From Bacteroidaceae bacterium (GTDB taxonomy: Bacteria > Bacteroidota > Bacteroidia > Bacteroidales > Bacteroidaceae): a stretch of DNA of 42,304 bases. Where the stretch lies: NCBI GenBank assembly GCA_017416705.1, contig JAFQBG010000017.1, positions 1-42,304 of the forward strand. Direction: 5' to 3'. Shown piece after piece: positions 23,536 through 34,100 of this stretch. Numbering within the stretch: position 1 is the first letter of the stretch; each line of letters opens with the position of its first letter. A program made the position numbers and the translations under genes. The notes under the pieces were generated by a model. That model saw only the letters and a list, made by a program, of their open reading frames with translations, did not search any database and was not told where the DNA came from.

Positions 23536-24696
23536 ATGAAAACAGAAACACCCACACAAGCGTTCATAGACACCAAGCCCCACTACAACCTGCTCGACGG
23601 ATTGCGTGGCGTAGCAGCCATAATGGTACTATGGTATCATATATTCGAAGGATATGCCTTTGCCGAGGGCCGAGGCATAGATACATTCAACCATGGCTAC
23701 TTGGCAGTGGATTTCTTTTTCATTCTGTCGGGATTTGTAATAAGCTATGCCTACGACGACCGTTGGCACAGCAGCATGACATTGGGCGGTTTCTTCAAAA
23801 GGCGTCTCATACGCCTGCATCCCATGCTTGTAATGGGTGCCATAATTGGCTGCATAACATTCTGCATACAGGGGTGTGTAAAATGGGATGGAAGCAGCAC
23901 TGCCACATGGCAAATTATATTAGCGCTTGTATTAAGCATGCTTTTTATTCCTGCATACCCGGGCGCGGCACACGAAGTACGTGGAAACGGCGAAATGTTC
24001 CCGCTGAACGGGCCGTCGTGGTCGTTGTTTTTTGAATATATAGGCAACATAATATATGCCCTGTTCATTCGTCGTCTATCAAACAGGCTGCTTGCATTGT
24101 TCGTGGCTGTAACCGGAGTCCTGTTTACGATATTTGCCATATTCAACATTTCGGGCTACGAAAACATAGGTGTGGGCTGGACATTGGACAATGTCAATTT
24201 CTTTGGCGGCACGCTAAGAATGTTATTCCCGTTCAGTTTGGGTATGTTATTGTCGCGCAACTTCAAACCGGTGAAAATACGTGGCATATTTTGGTTGTCA
24301 TCGGTAGCGTTATTCCTGCTATTCTCGGTGCCATTCATCCCAAGCGTAAATAATTTATGTATAAATGGCATATACGAAATATTTTGCATATCGGTGGCCT
24401 TTCCGCTAATTGTGTGGCTGGGAGCATCGGGATGCACAAGCGACAAATACAGTACAAAGGTATGTGGTTTCTTGGGCAATATATCCTATCCGTTGTACAT
24501 AACACACTATCCTATAATGTATCTGTTCTATGCGTGGCTCATAGATAACAAACTATACACATTTGGCAATACATGGCATGTAGCCATAGGTGTCATATTA
24601 TTTAATATCCTAATGGCATACGCCTGCCTGAAACTTTATGACGAACCCATACGCAAAAAGCTCGCTGCCATGTTCATGAATAAAAAAGGGAAATAA
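23536..24696 (+). CDS. Membrane acyltransferase (acyltransferase 3/OafA family)
   Basis: An integral membrane protein of 386 residues with about ten helices. Acyltransferase-3 enzymes move acetyl or other acyl groups onto cell-surface sugars such as O-antigen or exopolysaccharide. Family marks are LDGLRGVAAIMVLWYH with the catalytic-type histidine, YLAVDFFFILSGFVISYAYD, GFFKRRLIRLHPM, and NGPSWSLFFEY. No glycan biosynthesis gene is adjacent, so the acceptor is unknown. It is intact, with its own promoter upstream. No terminator is seen after it. Confidence 0.93.
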   Translation: MKTETPTQAFIDTKPHYNLLDGLRGVAAIMVLWYHIFEGYAFAEGRGIDTFNHGYLAVDFFFILSGFVISYAYDDRWHSSMTLGGFFKRRLIRLHPMLVMGAIIGCITFCIQGCVKWDGSSTATWQIILALVLSMLFIPAYPGAAHEVRGNGEMFPLNGPSWSLFFEYIGNIIYALFIRRLSNRLLALFVAVTGVLFTIFAIFNISGYENIGVGWTLDNVNFFGGTLRMLFPFSLGMLLSRNFKPVKIRGIFWLSSVALFLLFSVPFIPSVNNLCINGIYEIFCISVAFPLIVWLGASGCTSDKYSTKVCGFLGNISYPLYITHYPIMYLFYAWLIDNKLYTFGNTWHVAIGVILFNILMAYACLKLYDEPIRKKLAAMFMNKKGK

Positions 24697-24809
24697 GCAG
24701 ATGGCAATGTAAATAAAGTATTGATAGCAGACTACATATATCCCCATATTACAAACTGTGAAAATAGATTAATTATTCCTATTCGTATTTATTTTTGAAC
24801 TGTTTTTCG

Positions 24810-24817
24810 TAACTTTG
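24810..24817 (+). promoter_or_regulatory. -7 promoter box (TAACTTTG) before the M23 peptidase gene
   Basis: TAACTTTG is a perfect TAnnTTTG. A TTTG at 24794-24797 is only 12 bases upstream, too close for a -33 box. The leader is about 90 nt to ATG 24,912. Confidence 0.5.
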
Positions 24818-24911
24818 TCGATAATGAACGAGCCATTGTATGTTTTTGGCTATAACAGGCCTTGAACATATAACAAACGGCAAACAAAAAAGTTTACGGA
24901 GAAAGACACTT

Positions 24912-26216
24912 ATGAAAAAATATTCAGGAATAAAATATTTACCGGTATTTTTAATTGTATTTATGGCCATTGGGGTTGTGTCGTGCGGTGGCAGCACGCA
25001 ACAGAATGCAAACGAGGAAATGCCCGCCGACACCATCGCCAAGAAAGAACCCACCATGCAATATGGCATTGCAATAGATGATTACGACATAAAATATGAC
25101 ACTATACGTGCAGGGCAAACACTTGCCGAGCTGCTTGGCAAGGCCGGTTTTACTGCACAACAGATATATGACATGACACAATGCCCCGACAGCATTTTCA
25201 ATGTGCGCAAAATACGTGCAGGACAGCGTTGTGCCTTCATATCGTCAAAAGAGAGTTCGTCGGTTCCTGATTATTTTGTGTACGAAGAAAGTCCCAAAAG
25301 CTATGTAAAATTCGACATCGACAACCAATTCAAGGCTACACGGGGAGAAAACCCGATAGAATGGCACGAGAGCGAAATCGCAGGCACCATAAATTCGTCG
25401 CTATGGGTAGCTATGCAGGAGAGCGGCACCTCGCCATTGTTGGCTGTGGAGCTGTCGCATATATTCGGTTGGTCGATAGATTTTTTCGGAATACAGAAGG
25501 GGGATGAATTTCGACTTATTTATGCACAGGAATTTGCCAATGAGAAACCGCTTAACAACTATCGCGTGTTGGCTGCCTCGTTCCGAGCATCGGATAGCAT
25601 TGTCTATGCCATTCCATTCACACAGGATGGCGAGGAGCTATTCTACAACGCCGATGGCAACAGTCTGGAAGGGGCATTTTTGAAGGCACCACTCGACTAT
25701 TACAGAATATCGTCGCGTTTCTCGAACAGCCGTTTCCATCCTGTTCTGAAACGCTATCGTGCGCATCATGGCGTGGACTATGCCGCACCCACCGGCACTC
25801 CGGTGTATGCAATAGGCAATGGCAAGGTGATAGACAAAGGCTATCAGGCACGCGGTGGTGGAAATTTCGTCAAGATACGTCACAACAGCATGTATGTAAC
25901 CACCTACATGCACTTATCGAAATTTGCCAAGGGACTTAAAGTGGGCGATGCGGTAAAACAGAAACAGGTTATCGGCTATGTTGGCTCTACCGGGCTTTCG
26001 ACAGGGCCTCACCTCGATTTCAGAGTACACGAAAACGGCAAACCTATCAACCCGCTTACTATAAAGTCGCAGCCCAAGAAGCCTATAAGCGACACCAACA
26101 AACCGCAGTTCGGCATTGTATGCGACTCGCTGATTAAGCGTCTGCACGACATAGGAACGCCCGTACATGAGAATAGTGCCACCAACGAAATTGAAACAAC
26201 AGAAGTAAAATCATAA
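24912..26216 (+). CDS. M23-family peptidase lipoprotein with LysM-like region
   Basis: A 434-residue predicted envelope lipoprotein, with a hydrophobic signal ending VVSC (Cys25). About 65-125 is a LysM/OapA-like segment (TIRAGQTLAELLGKAGF). The C-terminal half is a LytM-type peptidase domain: HHGVDYAAPTGTPVYAIGNG with H285 and D289, YMHLS with H334, and GPHLDFRV with H367. Canonical M23 enzymes have HxH in the last motif; here it is H-L-D (D369), so a usual zinc ligand is replaced. It probably acts on or regulates peptidoglycan turnover, possibly as a scaffold. An ATG at 24,840 is in frame but the signal peptide favours 24,912. The NifX-type gene follows after 17 bases. Confidence 0.85.
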   Translation: MKKYSGIKYLPVFLIVFMAIGVVSCGGSTQQNANEEMPADTIAKKEPTMQYGIAIDDYDIKYDTIRAGQTLAELLGKAGFTAQQIYDMTQCPDSIFNVRKIRAGQRCAFISSKESSSVPDYFVYEESPKSYVKFDIDNQFKATRGENPIEWHESEIAGTINSSLWVAMQESGTSPLLAVELSHIFGWSIDFFGIQKGDEFRLIYAQEFANEKPLNNYRVLAASFRASDSIVYAIPFTQDGEELFYNADGNSLEGAFLKAPLDYYRISSRFSNSRFHPVLKRYRAHHGVDYAAPTGTPVYAIGNGKVIDKGYQARGGGNFVKIRHNSMYVTTYMHLSKFAKGLKVGDAVKQKQVIGYVGSTGLSTGPHLDFRVHENGKPINPLTIKSQPKKPISDTNKPQFGIVCDSLIKRLHDIGTPVHENSATNEIETTEVKS

Positions 26217-26233
26217 TAAAAAAACATATAACC

Positions 26234-26662
26234 ATGAACACATACAAAATAGCAGTGCCCACAAGGGACGAACATATCGACGACCATTTCGGTCATTGCG
26301 ACCATTACACTATCTACACCATAAGCGAAAACCAAATAGTTTCGAAACAAACGCTTCCCTCGCCACAAGGATGTGGCTGCAAGTCGGGAATAGCCACCGA
26401 GCTTGCCGCCATGGGAGTAACCACGATGCTTGCCGGCAACATGGGCGACGGTGCAAAAAACAAACTTGGAGCAAGCAACATAATGGTGATTAGAGGATGC
26501 AGTGGAGCCACCGACACCGTAGTGAATGACTACCTGAACGGGAAAATTACCGACTCGGGCGATGCCTGTAACCACCATGAATGTGGCCAGCACGAACACA
26601 GCCACACACACAATCATCCGCATGCACACAAAAACGAGAACCTATCCGACCTGAAATATTAG
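26234..26662 (+). CDS. NifX/NifB C-terminal-type protein with histidine-rich tail
   Basis: A cytoplasmic protein of 142 residues. Residues 1 to about 105 form the dinitrogenase iron-molybdenum cofactor fold: YKIAVPTRDEHIDDHFGHCD, then GCGCKSGIATELAAMGVTTM and LAGNMGDGAKN. In NifX or NafY this fold binds metal-sulfur clusters. The last 30 residues are packed with histidine (HHECGQHEHSHTHNHPHAH), typical of nickel- or zinc-handling tails. No nif gene is in the window, so nitrogen fixation is not implied; storage or delivery of a metal or cluster is inferred. It follows the M23 gene by 17 bases and precedes a terminator. Confidence 0.85.
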   Translation: MNTYKIAVPTRDEHIDDHFGHCDHYTIYTISENQIVSKQTLPSPQGCGCKSGIATELAAMGVTTMLAGNMGDGAKNKLGASNIMVIRGCSGATDTVVNDYLNGKITDSGDACNHHECGQHEHSHTHNHPHAHKNENLSDLKY

Positions 26663-26715
26663 TAGGCGATTAAGGAATTTTTGTTTGCTTCCTAATATTC
26701 TTATAACAACTTATA

Positions 26716-26764
26716 AGCGACATTGCGAATGTGATATAAAATCATTGCAGTGTCGCTTTTTTTT
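26716..26764 (+). terminator. Terminator after the NifX-type gene
   Basis: AGCGACATTGCGAATG (26716-26731) pairs with CATTGCAGTGTCGCT (26743-26757) with one G-U pair and one bulged base, followed by eight T. It isolates the repair operon that starts at 26,796. Confidence 0.85.
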
Positions 26765-26795
26765 CATAAATTAGCACTCTGCAAATTGCGTATAT

Positions 26796-27992
26796 ATGAA
26801 AATTATACATACAGCCGATTGGCATCTGGGACAAACATTCTACGGGTACGAACGTGCCTACGAACATCGTATATTTTTATCATGGTTGGCAAAACAAATA
26901 AGCGATAGGGAAATAGACGCCTTGCTTATATCGGGCGATGTATTCGACAATCCCAACCCCTCGGCCGAGGCACAGTCGATGTTCTATGATTTTATAAAAA
27001 GACTGACCACCGAAAATCCGCAGTTACGCATTGTGATAACAGCCGGCAACCACGATTCTGCCGCAAGGCTCGAAGCACCGGCACCCATATTGGAGGGGCT
27101 TAATGTGACAATACGCGGCATAGTGCCTCGCACAGCCACACGCGAAACCGACTATAATAAATTGATAGTGCCACTTGGCGAAAACAGTTGCTGTTTGGCT
27201 GTTCCCTATGTGCGACAAGGCGACTACCCCACCGACAAAAGCTATAACGACGGCGTAAACGGCATATACTCGGCATTGTACGAGATAGCAAGAAAACAGT
27301 ACGACACGATAATAGCCATGGGGCACATGCACGCCACAGGCAGTGAAATTTCACAAGGCGACCGCTCGGAACGCACCATCATAGGCGGTTTGGACTGCGT
27401 AGATACATCGACGTTTGCCAAAATGTTCCAATACACAGCCTTGGGGCATCTGCACAAAGCGCAAAAATGCGCAGGCGACGACAATATACGATACTCGGGT
27501 GCACCATTGCCCATGTCGTTTGCCGAACGAAACAACCGCCAAAGCGTCACCCTTGTGACAATAGAACAAGGAACGACGCAGATAGATGAGATAGCGTTCG
27601 ACGCCCCTGTGAAACTAATGAGCATATACCCACAGGCCAAGCCACTGAACGACATTCTGGAAAAAGCAGCCACACTGCCACAAGGAGATATTGACGAAAA
27701 ATCGCCGTTCATTGAGATACGCATACTGATAAAAGAGCCCGAGCCCACATTGCGGCACCAGATAGAAGAGGCTATAAAAGGCCGCTCAGTGCGTCTGACA
27801 CGAATAGAAGCCGTTACAGAACATGGCGAGAGCACCATGAACGCACCCATGACATACGAAGAACTCAAAGAGATAGACCCATTGACATTGGCCACCGATG
27901 TATTCAAACGCAGCTACGGACAAAACGATATGCCCGAAAAAATTAAAAATATGCTTGTAAAAGTCATCGACGAGGCAAAAAACAAAATATAA
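26796..27992 (+). CDS. sbcD: Exonuclease subunit SbcD (Mre11 type)
   Basis: Nuclease subunit of the SbcCD complex (bacterial Mre11-Rad50), which opens hairpin DNA and trims protein-blocked or broken ends. It has 398 residues. All metallophosphoesterase motifs are present: TADWHLGQ, SGDVFDNP, TAGNHDS, MGHMH and ALGHLHKAQ. The C-terminal part (about 300-398) matches the SbcD capping region. First gene of a tightly packed four-gene cluster, with only 10 bases to sbcC. No clear TAnnTTTG box lies between the upstream terminator and the ATG. Confidence 0.96.
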   Translation: MKIIHTADWHLGQTFYGYERAYEHRIFLSWLAKQISDREIDALLISGDVFDNPNPSAEAQSMFYDFIKRLTTENPQLRIVITAGNHDSAARLEAPAPILEGLNVTIRGIVPRTATRETDYNKLIVPLGENSCCLAVPYVRQGDYPTDKSYNDGVNGIYSALYEIARKQYDTIIAMGHMHATGSEISQGDRSERTIIGGLDCVDTSTFAKMFQYTALGHLHKAQKCAGDDNIRYSGAPLPMSFAERNNRQSVTLVTIEQGTTQIDEIAFDAPVKLMSIYPQAKPLNDILEKAATLPQGDIDEKSPFIEIRILIKEPEPTLRHQIEEAIKGRSVRLTRIEAVTEHGESTMNAPMTYEELKEIDPLTLATDVFKRSYGQNDMPEKIKNMLVKVIDEAKNKI

Positions 27993-28002
27993 ACAGACCG
28001 CC

Positions 28003-31000
28003 ATGAAGATATTAGCAATAAGAGGAAAGAATTTAGCATCGTTAGAAGGAGAATTTGCTATTGATTTTCGTAGCGAGCCATTATGTTCGCAAGGAATATT
28101 TGCCATTACAGGCCCCACCGGCTCGGGCAAATCGACCCTGCTCGACGCCATGTGTATATCGTTATACAATAACTCGCCCCGCATAAACAAAGTCAGCGAC
28201 AGTGCCGACATATACGATATAAAAGACTCCACAATAAAAGAAAAAGATTGCAGGAACATTCTAAGACGAGGCACTGCCGACGGATATGCCGAAACAGACT
28301 TCAAGGCTATCGACGGCAAGGAATATCGTGCACGATGGAGTGTGCGACGTTCGCGTAACAAGAGCGATGGCAAACTGCAAGACTACCACTACGCGTTGTA
28401 TAACATCAGCGACGGCACAGAGCTATCGGGGACAAAAACCGAGTTATTGGAACAAACCCGACAACTGATAGGGCTCACATACGAACAATTCACACGTGCC
28501 GTATTGCTGGCACAAGGCGACTTCGCCACTTTTCTGAAAGCATCGTCACGCGAAAAAGCCGAGATACTTGAAAAACTCACAGGCACCGAGATATATACAC
28601 ATATATCGCAGCTTATATACGAAAAGTTCAAGCAAGCCGAAATGGAATTAAGCAGTATTAAGGAACGTATAAAAGAAATTTCACTGCTTAGCGAGGAGGA
28701 GGCAGCCGCGTTGCTCAATGAAAAGAAACAACTTGCCAAAGAAAAAGAGGCCACAGCAAAAGCACAACAGCAGATACAAGAAAAAATAAAATGGATTGAG
28801 CAGATGACACTGCTGAGCAACGAATTGGAGCATGCAAAGAAAATATATTCACAAAGGGAAGAGGCTATGCAAAAAATAGAGCCTCTTACCAAGATAATAG
28901 AAAAAACAGAGAACATACAACCAATTCGCGACACATACATAAAAATCCTTACCATAAAAAAAGAGATAAAACAAGGCCAAGAACGACTTTCACAATACAA
29001 TAACGCCAAAGAGAGCGAAGAGAAAAAACTAAAAGAGACCGAGGAACTACTAAACACATACACTCAAAGACAAAAGGAGCTGAACGAAGAATGGGAAGTA
29101 TTACAACCCAAAGTGCGCGAGGCTTTAAAAATAGAAACAGAACAAAAAAATTGCCTGAAAGCACAAGCCGAGAACAATAAAAAAACAGCCGAGACAAAGG
29201 AGAATATAAAAAAATTACAAGAGACACAGCAAGCCCTGCTTTGCGTTATACAGAAATACGAAAAAGAGATAGAAGAAAACAATATATGGCTAAACGGGCA
29301 CATAGAATATAGCACAATAGCAAACAAAACCGAGGTGCTATGTTCGCACGTAGGCGAAGCCGAGAATGCCATAATACAAATAGCAGAAAAAGAAAAACTG
29401 CTTGCCACCACAACAGAACTACAAAAAAGATACCAACAACAGTTGGAACAAGAACACAAAGAGCGCGAACTGCTTAATGCCACATTATCGACCGAGATAG
29501 CCACACTGCGCAGTCGATTGGTACAGGGCGAGCCATGCCCTGTATGCGGCAGCATACATCACACGACAGAGCAAATAACAGGCAACACACTGCAAGAAGA
29601 ACAGCTGACCATTGCCAAAAGCAACAACGAAAAAAGGATAGAGCATCTGACAACGGCAATAGAATCGGGCAAGGCAGAATATATTCAATTGTCATCGCTC
29701 ATAGAGGGCTACAAACAAATACTGAACACCAAAATAGAAGCCGCAACAGGCATCATAAAGCTATTGCCGCAATACAACAACGAGACAGAATACAATGCTG
29801 CCCACATAGAGCAACTGCGACAAGCCGCCAACGAGATAAAAGCAACCACACAACAGTGGAACAGCAAAAAAGAACGCACAACGCTGCTTCGGGAGCAATT
29901 ATCGGTGGAACTAAATAAAAAAGCCAATTGCGTGGCACGCCTCGACGAGTTACAGACTACGCTGGAAAATTTTGAAAAGATAAACACACATGCAATAGAA
30001 GAATTAGAGCAATATAAAACCCGGTTGATAGAACTTATAGGAAATGACACCACCGAGTCAATAGAGCAACGACACAAAAAAGCAACCGAAGAAACAGGCA
30101 AAAAAACAGCAGAGACAAACGAGAAATATAAATCGCAAACCATACTCTACACAAAGACAAAACAAAACATAGATACACTCATAGAGAGCATCGAAAAAGC
30201 CGAAAAGGAGTTCGATGTCTGCAAGAGCGATATTCAACAATTCCTATCGACGCAGACGCATGTAACCACGCTCGACGAACTGCACAAAACAGCAACGATA
30301 GCCCCCGAAGAAATTTTGGATATTCGCCACAAAATACAAGAGGCAAAGGAATTGCTTACAACAGCAACAGCCACATTGGAGGAACGCACACGTAACATAC
30401 AGAAACACAAGCAGTCCCCCACCCAACCCGCCGAGGAGGAGACAAAAGAGACGCTGTTGCAGGAGCAAGCCATAACAAAAGAGAAAGCCGACCGACAGGC
30501 AGAAAGAATGACACAGATAGATGTAATTCTTGGCAACAACAACATGAACAAGGCACTGTCGCAGAAGCTAAACGCCGAATATAAAACCGCCGACGCAACA
30601 GCCACCGACTGGAAAAAGCTAAACGACTTTTTAGGTTCTGCCGACGGCAAGAAATTCCGCGTCATAGCACAAGGCTACACGCTTGATATTTTATTAGCCT
30701 ACTCCAACAAACACTTGAAGGAGCTATCAAGTCGCTACGAGCTTGCCCGAACATCGCCCGACTCGCTTGCCATAAAAGTGATAGACCGCGATATGCTGTC
30801 GGAGTCGCGTTCGGTACATTCACTATCGGGTGGCGAGTCTTTTCTTGTGTCGTTGGCATTGGCATTGGCACTATCATCGCTATCGTCGAACCGCATGAAC
30901 ATAGAATCGCTATTCATAGACGAAGGATTCGGCTCACTCGACAGCGACACCCTGCGCACCGCCATGGATGCACTCGACAGATTACAAAGCCAAGGACGTA

Positions 31001-31104
31001 AAATAGGCGTCATATCGCACCTGTCGGAAATGATAGAGAGGATACCTGCAAGGATACATATAATAAAAGGCAGTTCGGGCAGAAGCACCATACATATAGA
31101 ATAA
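28003..31104 (+). CDS. sbcC: Exonuclease subunit SbcC (Rad50 type)
   Basis: SMC-like ATPase partner of SbcD, with 1033 residues. Walker A is GPTGSGKS at 37-44. Two long coiled coils (about 190-480 and 550-880) meet at the zinc hook C512-P-V-C515, near the exact midpoint as expected. The ABC signature LSGGE is 941-945, and Walker B is in SLFIDEGFGSLD (about 966-977). The heads clamp DNA while the hook joins two complexes. The coiled-coil DNA is A-rich with many AAAAA runs, as is usual here for lysine/glutamate helices. addA starts 14 bases after the stop. Confidence 0.96.
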   Translation: MKILAIRGKNLASLEGEFAIDFRSEPLCSQGIFAITGPTGSGKSTLLDAMCISLYNNSPRINKVSDSADIYDIKDSTIKEKDCRNILRRGTADGYAETDFKAIDGKEYRARWSVRRSRNKSDGKLQDYHYALYNISDGTELSGTKTELLEQTRQLIGLTYEQFTRAVLLAQGDFATFLKASSREKAEILEKLTGTEIYTHISQLIYEKFKQAEMELSSIKERIKEISLLSEEEAAALLNEKKQLAKEKEATAKAQQQIQEKIKWIEQMTLLSNELEHAKKIYSQREEAMQKIEPLTKIIEKTENIQPIRDTYIKILTIKKEIKQGQERLSQYNNAKESEEKKLKETEELLNTYTQRQKELNEEWEVLQPKVREALKIETEQKNCLKAQAENNKKTAETKENIKKLQETQQALLCVIQKYEKEIEENNIWLNGHIEYSTIANKTEVLCSHVGEAENAIIQIAEKEKLLATTTELQKRYQQQLEQEHKERELLNATLSTEIATLRSRLVQGEPCPVCGSIHHTTEQITGNTLQEEQLTIAKSNNEKRIEHLTTAIESGKAEYIQLSSLIEGYKQILNTKIEAATGIIKLLPQYNNETEYNAAHIEQLRQAANEIKATTQQWNSKKERTTLLREQLSVELNKKANCVARLDELQTTLENFEKINTHAIEELEQYKTRLIELIGNDTTESIEQRHKKATEETGKKTAETNEKYKSQTILYTKTKQNIDTLIESIEKAEKEFDVCKSDIQQFLSTQTHVTTLDELHKTATIAPEEILDIRHKIQEAKELLTTATATLEERTRNIQKHKQSPTQPAEEETKETLLQEQAITKEKADRQAERMTQIDVILGNNNMNKALSQKLNAEYKTADATATDWKKLNDFLGSADGKKFRVIAQGYTLDILLAYSNKHLKELSSRYELARTSPDSLAIKVIDRDMLSESRSVHSLSGGESFLVSLALALALSSLSSNRMNIESLFIDEGFGSLDSDTLRTAMDALDRLQSQGRKIGVISHLSEMIERIPARIHIIKGSSGRSTIHIE

Positions 31105-31118
31105 CAAAATATAATATA

Positions 31119-34100
31119 ATGGACAAGACATTATACATATACAGAGCATCGGCAGGCTCGGGAAAAACCTTCACCCTTGCCGTAGAATATATAAAACTGC
31201 TGATAGCCAACCCCACAGCCTATAAGCATACCCTTGCTGTGACCTTTACAAACAAGGCCACAGCGGAAATGAAAGAGCGCATACTAAGTCAATTATACGG
31301 AATAGCACACTCGCTAAACAGTTCACAACAATACTACGAAAAAATTAAAAAAGCATACCCACATATTGACGAAAGCGAATTGCGACAACGAGCGGGCAAA
31401 GCATTGCACCTGATACTGCACGACTACGGACATTTCAGGCTGCAAACCATCGACTCGTTTTTTCAGAGTATATTGCGTGGTCTTGCAAAGGAACTGGAAC
31501 TAAGCGGGAACATCGAAATCACCATAGACAACACACAACTGCTCGAAAACACAGTGGACCTGTTGATAAAAAGCCTCAGCCCCACAAGTACCGAAATGGC
31601 TTGGATTGTTGAATATATCGAAGAACATTTAGAGGATGGAAAAAGTTGGAGGGTGCATAAGGCAATAAAAAGTTTTGCCGAGAACATACTTAAAGAGGAA
31701 TATCAGGAACGGGGTGACAAACTACGAGAACAGATAGAATGTGACAACGGCGCATTGCTTGCCGACTATCGTCGTACCATAAAAAAAATAGAGAACGACA
31801 TTACGGAACAGATAAAATCCATTGGCAAAAGATTTTTCGAGATAGCCAACGCTAACTCCTTGGATGCAAATAGTTTTGCAGGCAAAAGCACAGGAATATG
31901 GTCGCACTTCACAAAACTGTCAAAAGGCACATTGGCAGATATAACAGAGAAAGGCGCAGCGCAAAAATGTATAGACAACCCGTCGAAAGTAAGCAATGAG
32001 CTGTCGGCCGAGGAGTGCATGGAGATAGCAAATCTGCTACAACAAAGCAAGGCAATGTTGAGCAAAGAACAAAAAATACTCAACAGCTGCAAACTATCGC
32101 TGACACGATTTCACCAACTGCGTCTGCTAAACAGCATAGCAAAAAAACTGCGCGAGGAGAACAACCGGGAAAACCGCTTCCTATTGGAGCAAACCACCTA
32201 TCTGCTGAGCAAAATGATAGACAACGACACATCGTTCATATTCGAAAAGATAGGTACCGAGATAAACAATATCTTCATCGACGAGTTTCAGGATACATCG
32301 AAACTGCAATGGAGTTGTTTCAAAGTGCTACTGCACGAGGTGATGTCGCGCGGTTCGTTCAATCTTATAGTGGGCGACGTAAAGCAATCTATATACAGGT
32401 GGCGCAACAGCGACTGGAACATTCTGAACAACATAGAAAAAGAGTTCCCCCCAAGATATATGCAAAACTACAACAACAGCGACCAAAGCACCACAAACTA
32501 CCGTAGCGAGCGCAATATTGTGGAGTTCAACAACGCACTGTTCGGAGCAGCAAAAAATGTAATTGTCGCATCCTACAAAGAGCAGTTGGGAACACGTCTG
32601 AAAGACTTAGAAAAAGCATACAACGACGTGGTACAACAAATTCCGACAGACAAGGAACAGACCGGATATGCCGAAGTACGTATCATTGAAAAAGGGGAAA
32701 ACAACATTAATGACGAGATACTGAAAAACCTTGCAGTAACACTCAGAAGACTCATCGAGGAAGAAAACGTACAACCCAAGGACATCACCATACTCATACG
32801 AAGCAGAAACGTAATATCGCAAATTGTAGAAACGTTCAACAAGGAATTGCCGGAATATGGTATAATATCGGACGAGGCCTACAAGCTATCATCGTCGCAC
32901 GCACTGAACATAATCATTGCCGCCATGCGTTACATAGTACATGCCGACGACAGACTAAACACCATAGACCTTGCAACAAGATACAACAGCTATATATTAA
33001 AAAACGATATACCCACAGACGAACTGCTCGACACGACCAAGCCCTACGAAAGATTTTTGCCACAAGAATTTGTGAAACAGACAGCGAGGTTGAAAGAGAT
33101 GCCTGTGAACGAAGTAATAGAGGAACTGATAACATTGTTCAATATACACACAATAGAGGACGAGGAACAATATCTATATTCATTCTTGGACCATACGGCC
33201 CAATACATTAGCAGCAACGGTAGTAACATGAACGACTACCTTGATTCATGGAACGAAGAACTTGGCAACAAATGTATCCCGTCGGCCGAGGATAATTGTG
33301 TGAAAATAGTTACAATACACAAATCCAAGGGACTGGAATTCCACACTGTGATAATTCCGTTCTGCACATGGAGCATAAGCGGTGGCAACGATAAATTCGT
33401 GTGGTGCAACCCCAAAGAGTCGCCATTCGACGAACTGAGTCTGCTGCCTATAAGCGTGTCAAAGGCCATGTCGGATTCTATATATTCCGAAGAATACAAC
33501 CACGAACATCTGTTCCAGCTTGTGGATAACCTGAATTTATTATACGTGGCATGTACGCGAGCGTCGCACAATCTGTTCATTTTCACCGATGCCAAGGGCA
33601 ACAAAAACACAATGAGCAAAATTGTAAATAGCGCATTGGAACAAATGCCGCTTGACGGAGCATACGCACACAGCAACCTGCTCACCTATGGAAAAATAAT
33701 GCCAAGTACACACAGCAGCAAGCAAGAAAAAGAAAATCCGTTCACCAAAACACCTACCCCGCAAGGACAAGCATTTGTATCGTACAAAAACAGCATGACA
33801 TCGAGACAATCGCACAACCTGACACGTTTTCTGGCACAAAGCACACAGGCGATAAAAGAAAACGAATACATGGACATAGGAGAATTGATGCACGAGATAA
33901 TGTCGCACCTGACAACAGGAAAAGAACTAAGCCAAGAGCTCGACAAAAAACAGATGGAGGGGCTTATAGCAAGCGACAAAGAAAAGGCTTCAATAAAAAA
34001 ACTAATAGAAAAAGCACTGAGCAATCCGCAAGCACAGGAATGGTTCAGCGGTAAGTACGAACTATTCAACGAACGGAGCATATTGTACAAACGCAACGAA

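Noticed and set aside
26234-26662. Evidence for nitrogen fixation
   Set aside because: The NifX fold occurs in many proteins of non-fixing bacteria, and no other nif gene is present.
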